Of a stretch of DNA of 64,000 nt, positions 58,011-64,000 are shown in pieces. The translations under genes and the position numbers were made by a program. The notes below the pieces were generated by a model. The model did no database searches. It worked only from the letters and a program-made list of their open reading frames with translations, and was not told where the DNA came from. This DNA is from Phlebopus portentosus (Eukaryota > Basidiomycota > Agaricomycetes > Boletales > Boletinellaceae): the NCBI GenBank assembly GCA_037892935.1, contig JAYXKI010000009.1, forward strand, positions 434,001 through 498,000, given 5' to 3'. Numbering within the stretch: the first letter of the stretch is position 1; every line of letters starts with the position of its first letter.

Positions 58011-58980
58011 GGTCCCGATGAAGACACCGTCTTTCCAGAGCCATATTATACGCGGAATCGCTACGATATTTCAGCTTCCAGCGGAGCCATGATCACTAAC
58101 TTCTGACCAGTAAAAGGACCGTCTACTCCGTCACGGGACCGCGCAAAAAGGGTGGCGGCCCGGGCATTAGTAGAACGCGTGATCACAACATGTCTTCTTT
58201 GAACTGGGTGATGAATAAAGCCTATATGATATGACGTTTCAGAGACCTTCCGTTTCTCCGCAGAATAAGTAGTACATATGCAAGAAGAGTCATGGAGTAA
58301 GCGAGAGTGGTCTGGAATACAAGTCATTCAGAATATCACAGTTTCCGGGCTGCCGTTAGAGTTAAGAATTTCAGGTCGGCTTGAGCGTATGTCTGTTTCT
58401 ATATAATACTTACGCGATCCACAGGTGGCACTTCACCAGATATGATTCAGTGAGCTGGCTCGACTGAAATTGTTCTTCAGTGTAATCGGGATTCGTCCCG
58501 ATTCTATTGTAGAGCGACTCAGATGTGTCGAACTTGAAAGCTTTGATGCGCTGACTCAGTGGTCCGAGGAGAGCCCCAATTCAGACTGAAGCCCACTTTC
58601 TGCCAATATCTAGAGCCTGCGGAGACAGAAAGTGTTAAATCGGGTTTTCCCCATGACTACATGTAGAAGAACGGTGTTTTAGTTTGAAATCAAGTTTCCT
58701 AGTGCGACCCGACGCAGATGATAGTACTCACTGGAAAGGAGGTTGTTAGCTGAGGGGCTGCATATCTTTCTTTTTTGGTAGTCGGTAGTTTCTGGGGAAT
58801 GGTCTAGTACAGGCTGGATATGGAGTAGCCTAGCGTCCCTGCATGCATGTAAACTTTCGCACTTTTCACAGTAACAGACACTGTAGATCCAATCACAACT
58901 TGGACGATCCACACATGTCACAAAACAAACATCTGAGTCACGGACATCGATGATGTAAGCATACCCTTAACCTCTGACTG
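58011..58980. other. Divergent intergenic region, GH78 and eEF1B-gamma
   Basis: About 0.97 kb without a supported gene. A TATATAATAC box lies near 58399. Short frames have no family signature. Confidence 0.4.
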
Positions 58981-59058
58981 AGAAATTTGTTGACTCGACA
59001 CGCCTCGTCTTTTCTCTTTTCATCCACCATCTCCGTGTGCTTCGCTTAGCATTGCAAA
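58981..59058 (+). promoter_or_regulatory. Pyrimidine-rich leader of the eEF1B-gamma gene
   Basis: The bases just before the ATG include CGTCTTTTCTCTTTTC and CATCCACCATCTCC. CT-rich stretches next to the start are typical of strongly expressed fungal translation genes. The transcription start cannot be placed from sequence alone. Confidence 0.4.
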
Positions 59059-60736
59059 ATGTCCATCGGAACACTTTGGACTGTACCTTCGCAAGCGCCA
59101 GGCAAATATGTATGTAACCTTCTTAAATCTCAGCAAATTTGGGTTGACTAGAACTGTACGTGCCTCAGATTCGTGCCGCTGCTGCTCTCGGCGGTGTTCA
59201 GATAGATCTTCCTCAGTCTTACACCCACTTTGAAGACAACAAAAAGCCCGAATTCCTTTCAAAGTTCCCTCATGGGAAGATTCCTGCGTTTGAAGGCAAA
59301 GATGGGTTCCTGTTGACCGAATCTTACGCCATCGGTCGCTACAGTAAGCTTCTTTCCATCTTGTGTGCGCGTTTGTCTCGCATCTATATAGTATATCCAT
59401 CAAGATGAGAATATATACCGTTTCAGTTATCCCTGTCTTAATCTCCATGTCGAGATCGTGAAAATCTGATTATCTCTTTCATCCTTTTGCATTCAGACAA
59501 GGAGGGTTTGCTAATTGCACTATTCTTCCAACAGTTGCTTCTCTAGCTCCGAACTCTGGGTTACTGGGATCGACGCCTCAGGAAGCTGCGCTAGTTGACC
59601 AATGGTCATTCTTCGGCGCGACAGAGATTCAGCGATACATTGACTTGTCTTTTTGGCTGGTCAAGGGAATCGTCACACCGTACAACAAACCCGTGCGTCA
59701 TCTTTTTGTTTGCTCAATTTGTTTATTCACATAGATCTAGATCCACCAAAATTTCAACGATCGGGCAGTACGGAGCTTCAAGACCTTGAACTCGGTCCTT
59801 GCATCGCGTACCTTCCTCGTCGGGGAACGTATCACGCTTGCTGACCTTGTCGTTGCCAGCACTTTACAGAGGGCGTTTGGGCTGAACTTCGATGCTGCGC
59901 TTCGTTCTCAGCTTACTCACGTTGTTCGCTATTTTGAGACTGTCGTGAATCAGCCCAAGGTCAAGGAGATCTTCGGCGAGACGGAGTATACCGAGAAAGT
60001 GGTTCAGTACACCCCTCCACCAAAAGAGAAGAAGGAACCAAAGGCGGAGGAGAAGAAACCTGAGAAAAAGGCGGAGAAGCCTAAGAAACCTGTAGAAGAT
60101 GAGGAGGAGGATGAAAAACCTGTTGAGGAGCCTAAGCCTAAAAACCCGCTTGATCTGCTTCCCAAGTCGACTTTCAACCTTGAAGACTGGAAGCGAGCCT
60201 ACTCCAACTTGGACACTCGCGGAGCAGGAGGCTCACTAGAGTGGTTCTACGAGAAGTTCGAGAATTTTCTTGATTTACTTATTGTTTTATTTATAAGATT
60301 TATCTATAGATTCGACAAAGATGGTTTTTCCACATGGCGCTGCGACTTCAAATACCCTGAGGAGCTGACGCAGACCTTCATGTCGTCGAACCAGATTGGT
60401 GGTTTCTTCAACCGTCTGGAGGCGTCACGTAAATACCTCTTCGGGTCGCTGGGTGTGCTCGGCACGAGTAACGACTCCCTCATCAGCGGCGTCTTTATCC
60501 TTCGTGGACAGGACTTCAAACCCGTCATTGAGGTCGCACCAGATTGGGAGTCTTATGAGTACAAGCGGATTGATCTTGACAATGCGGATGACAAAGCATT
60601 CTTCGAGGCGGCACTAGCTTGGGACCTTGAGATTAACGGCAAGAAGTGGGCGGATGGCAAAAACGTGAGTCCTCCGTCATTTCCTTCGCATTCAGTTCAG
60701 AACTGATCATGTTGATATCTTTGACAGTTCAAGTAA
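59059..60736 (+). CDS. Translation elongation factor 1B gamma subunit
   Basis: Structural subunit of the eEF1B guanine-nucleotide exchange complex. Exon 1 (59059-59109, MSIGTLWTVPSQAPGKY) joins IRAAAALGGVQIDLPQSYTH at 59169, giving a GST-like N-terminal domain (FPHGKIPAFEGKDGFLLTES). A GST-C-like domain follows (LVDQWSFFGATEIQRYIDLS, FLVGERITLADLVVASTLQR). Then a Lys/Glu/Pro-rich linker (PPPKEKKEPKAEEKKPEKKA) and the conserved EF1G domain (PLDLLPKSTFNLEDWKRAYS, KFDKDGFSTWRCDFKYPEEL, FNRLEASRKYLFGSLGVLG, WADGKNFK). An in-frame intron at about 60255-60310 must be removed to join WFYEK to FDKDG. The last exon is only TTC AAG TAA (60728-60736). Complete. Confidence 0.93.
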
Positions 60737-63104
60737 AAAGAGAAAACGACGTTCTGTATCCTGTATTGATCAATCAACGTTTTACTGATCTGATGTAACT
60801 GTTTTCATATTTGAGTTTGGATGTAGTAGACTTACTTGACTTACCTGTGTTGCTGTGTTGTTGTGTTTCCTCATACAATCGAGAGACAAGGTATCTGAAA
60901 ATGATTTGATACGGAGTCCCTTGACCCTTTATAGGTGCACTGGCTCATAGAACCATACACGTTCGCCAACTGTTGTCAAGACCGAACGAGAAAGTTCTAC
61001 CCAGTTCTGGCTTACAGCACGATTTAGTATCTCAGCCAAAAATGGTTGTGATGGGGAGAGCATTCATCAAAAAGAATAACAGCTATGGTCCTAAAGAGCA
61101 TGTGGAACCTGTGTTCGCCTTCATCATCTCATAAGAAGCATCGCCCTCCTCAGATTGGGATACCTCCTTAAGCCCGCCACACGAAATGGTCAATAATTGA
61201 ATATCTCGGAGATAGCCGGAAAGAAAGATGAGCGGCGTTCTTCTTTGTTCTTGCGTGCGTAAGACCTACCAATGAAAACTCGCAAACCCCTGAAAGAGTC
61301 AAAAGACGACTTTCCGAAGAATAGAACAAAGGTAAATTAAACTATGAGTTTATGAAGATCAGAGACATTCGAAGGCCAGGAAGAACAATAAAGGTAAGAT
61401 GAACGTAAGAAAATCATCAAGCCCTGATTTTTCGAAGAGGAAACGCGTGCGGAGACCTTGCGGTCGACTCGCGATGTCATCATCTCAAGATGGTGTATGC
61501 ATCAGTGGCGGTTCCCTTACCAGACAAGTATCGTACACATAGACAGACAAAGCAAGGCTGTTCAGGCTCTGCCCCACGTCTTATGGAGACGGTAAGCGAA
61601 GGACTTATGGCTCTCTCCTCCGCGTGGATGTCATAGCGCTTACGGTTTACTGGGCACCAAATCTTACTTTCAAAGAATGAGATGGAGGTGACGGTATCAG
61701 CGAGAGTTGCACGTTGCGAATGCAGCCCGCATAACGACAGGGAAGCGCATAAAGGCATGTGATGATTGTGTAGGCATCGAACTTCGTTCAGAAGAAAGCA
61801 AGGGAAGAAATAGTCGCCAAGATCGATGCATCGACTCGGTGGATTGGAGACACCGTCCATTGTAGGAATCAGAAGATATATAAAGTTGGATAGAAATTTC
61901 ATTGTTTCCGTACGTGTATACATTTCCCAAAACTATATGCTTGAATGCAATGTGCAAGGGCGGACGGCGACCTGCAAAAAAGCTAGCCCGGTAGGAATAA
62001 AGGTTAGACGTTGACGAGACACGAGATACAGGAACGAACCTTAACGCAGACCCCACTCCAAGTAGATCAAATTCATAGAGGAATTTTTGTCAGTCGGTGA
62101 ATGCCTAGGATTTAAGCAACGTTCGCTCATCTGAAAAAGCGCCACCGTCGCCTCTCCAGCCTGAGTAACTCCGAATCCGAGGCAAGCTAGCCAAAACTTT
62201 CTGTGACAGGGTTGAATCGAGGATATCGATGAGATCCGCAATGCCAAGGATTAAGACAACTTTCAGAGCAACGCGGGGTTAAGCTTTTTTATTTGAAGCC
62301 GTGGAAATCGGTATTGAGAGCCTTGTACACGAGTGCGAGAATACTGAGATGTCGAGAAGGGAGGATGGAAGGACTTGCTGGATCGTTCTTGAGGGATGGT
62401 ACTATGGCCGGCGCCTCGGCCATGGTTTCTAGAGCGATAGGTACAGTTACAAGGCTGCTGAGTGTCTTGCACTGCACATGTTGCGGGTAACAACATCGAC
62501 GAGGAGTGATACGGAGACGAATTGACACCTAACTGAGCCCTTGGAGCGTGCCACAGACACAGTGCTTTGCCTGGACCATTTTTAATTCGTGGAGCTATCG
62601 ATTCACAGCGTAAGCCTGGGCCAAGCTGGACTGAAGAGCCCCATAAGATCGATATGTCAAGGTAAAATTACTGTGGGAAGGAATACGGAAAGACATGAAA
62701 GTGAAAAGGTTCCGTTTGTCGGTATCGTAATGAAAGCGCGGCTCTAAGTACGATCCGAGCTCCAGAAGAAACAGGTATCTGCGGGGCACTGAGGCCGCCG
62801 CCGGCTGCCCGAAGCTCGGAGGAATCATAATTGCTGAGACGTTCAGATCAAAATAGGACGAGGTAAGGTTGTTTCTGAGTCGTTGCTACTTATCAACAAT
62901 TCCAGCGCTGGCTAGAGCCCGCTTGATATCGGACTGATGGGCTTCCGAAATATAGTGTGCATATTTTATCAATCTGGCAGCAGAGTTACGGGAAACTGTG
63001 CACGCTAAAGTAAAACTCGCGCGTCTTGGCATTGACGGAACCAATTCGGGGCTGAGTATTGAGCGATGTATGCGTGCAATCTGCATAGAGAGAATGGGGC
63101 CAAG
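60737..63104. other. Gene-poor stretch
   Basis: About 2.4 kb without a gene I can support. Frames up to 147 codons occur (for example 61.48-61.92 kb, minus) but have no recognisable domain, composition or splice pattern. Confidence 0.4.
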
Positions 63105-64000
63105 ACACGCCCAGAGTCGATAATTTCGACACGCACCCACGTATTGCTATCCCGCCAGGAATATCTGGCCGATTCCGAATAGTAAGAGTAAACATTTCTC
63201 TGAGAGCATCCGATGAGAGGCCACTATAAATTTCTGGACGACACTGAATCCGCTTTCGTCGGGACATAAACCTCTCGTCTTCATACTCACACGCCCTTCA
63301 AAGTTGCGCCCGACGTACGCAATACAAATTAATGCACAAGAAAGTAATGAAATGAAAGAATCGGAGCGCTCAAGGATTTACTGAGCGATAATCTAGACTG
63401 ATGGGGGTTGCACTGTCCCACGAAAATCCTGTGCTGTAAGATTTGCAGTTACCTTGCCAAGCTGCATGAGTTTATCGCCATTTTGTGACTATACTGTCGC
63501 CATGCGCTCCGCCATCGACTTGGAACGGAATCAATGGACGCAGTGGCCGCTTAGCAGAGGTATATCTGGCATATCAGTGTATATCACGGATACCCGTCCT
63601 CGGAGGTAACCTGTTGCCTGCTTCCAACAATGGTTAGCATTGAAAGAGGATCCTAGTATCGCACTGATCTCTATTTGACTATATTGCCCGAAAAGCACGG
63701 GCCTGGCTAAAATCTGGAAAAAAACGTCGCGTCGGAATTAGTGCGAGTAATAACCAAAGAAAAAAATGAATAGGAGGTTCGAACGTTTCGACAAATAGGC
63801 GACAGATTTTTCACGCATGGAGGGGGTCGCGTACATTGATTCGATTCGATTCATGACTTCTGTCAAAACATGTTTTATATTTTGGAATTTCAGGGAGCGC
63901 AGATCTGGGACTACGCGTAAGTACGTTATGACGTTGTCTACCTGAAGCTGAGGCATGAATGAAGGAACTAGCGCTCCTCGATGGGCCGTTTGATAAGTAA
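63105..64000 (-). CDS. Partial F-box/LRR-like gene, runs off the right edge
   Basis: At the right edge the minus strand is open from 64000 to a stop at 63738: TYQTAHRGALVPSFMPQLQV, then DNVITYLRVVPDLRSLKFQN and MNRIESMYATPSM. The spacing of Leu and the phrase VVPDLRSLKF resemble leucine-rich repeats of mushroom F-box proteins. Further along, a frame at about 63.1-63.25 kb reads SGLSSDALREMFTLTIRNRP, which resembles the C-terminal part of such genes. I could not connect the two pieces with introns, so the downstream extent is uncertain and the gene may be decayed. The N-terminus lies outside the window. Confidence 0.4.

Noticed and set aside
61480..61923. 147-codon minus-strand frame in the right-hand gene-poor region
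   Set aside because: Cys- and Ser-rich without a family signature, no supporting exons, and isolated.
1..64000. CRISPR arrays, rRNA or tRNA genes, secondary-metabolite core genes
   Set aside because: None seen. The window is eukaryotic and holds no polyketide synthase, peptide synthetase or terpene cyclase signature, so no biosynthetic cluster is claimed.

Overview
The window looks like nuclear DNA of a filamentous basidiomycete, most likely an Agaricomycete. Genes are split by many short introns (about 50-80 nt, GT...AG), some exons are only 9-21 nt long, F-box/LRR genes of the expanded mushroom type are frequent, and the conserved proteins (Cho2, Akr1, Nup98, eEF1B-gamma, GPHR, fungal GH115/GH78/GH3) read as basidiomycete versions. 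I see no tRNA, rRNA or CRISPR. Identifications come from reading translations by eye and splicing frames by hand; no database search was run.

Layout. Positions 1-7,000 are AT-richer transposon debris: a broken Tc1-type transposase cut by the left edge, two families of tandemly duplicated retroelement-like repeats (about 1.34-2.42 kb and 2.43-4.46 kb), a broken coiled-coil reading frame, a short minisatellite and a 1.93 kb foldback element with arms of about 820 bp. This block abuts TDP1 (7.05-10.0 kb, +), whose first exon is not visible. From 10 to 60.7 kb the DNA is gene-dense, about one gene per 3 kb: CHO2 (-), a membrane-anchored GH3 beta-glucosidase (+), decayed F-box-like fragments (18.6-20.3 kb), a DHHC palmitoyltransferase (-), a small single-pass membrane protein (+), GH115 alpha-glucuronidase (-), Nup98-type nucleoporin (-), an F-box protein with a large acidic insert (-), AKR1 (+), acid-sphingomyelinase-like phosphodiesterase (-), a two-LIM protein (-), an aryl-alcohol-dehydrogenase-type aldo/keto reductase (-) with a decayed tandem copy beside it, two further F-box genes, a Golgi pH regulator (+) with a small foldback element in one intron, GH78 alpha-L-rhamnosidase (-) and eEF1B-gamma (+). 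The last 3.3 kb is sparse, with part of another F-box-like gene running off the right edge.

How the genes relate. This is not a pathway cluster. Three glycoside hydrolases (GH3, GH115, GH78) and the aldo/keto reductase fit a plant-biomass-degrading lifestyle but are scattered among housekeeping genes. CHO2, the sphingomyelinase-like enzyme, the two palmitoyltransferases and GPHR share a membrane/lipid/Golgi theme, which may be chance. The points most worth a second look are the foldback element beside 5'-truncated TDP1, the foldback element inside the GPHR intron, the aldo/keto reductase pseudogene, and the 9-, 12- and 21-nt microexons.
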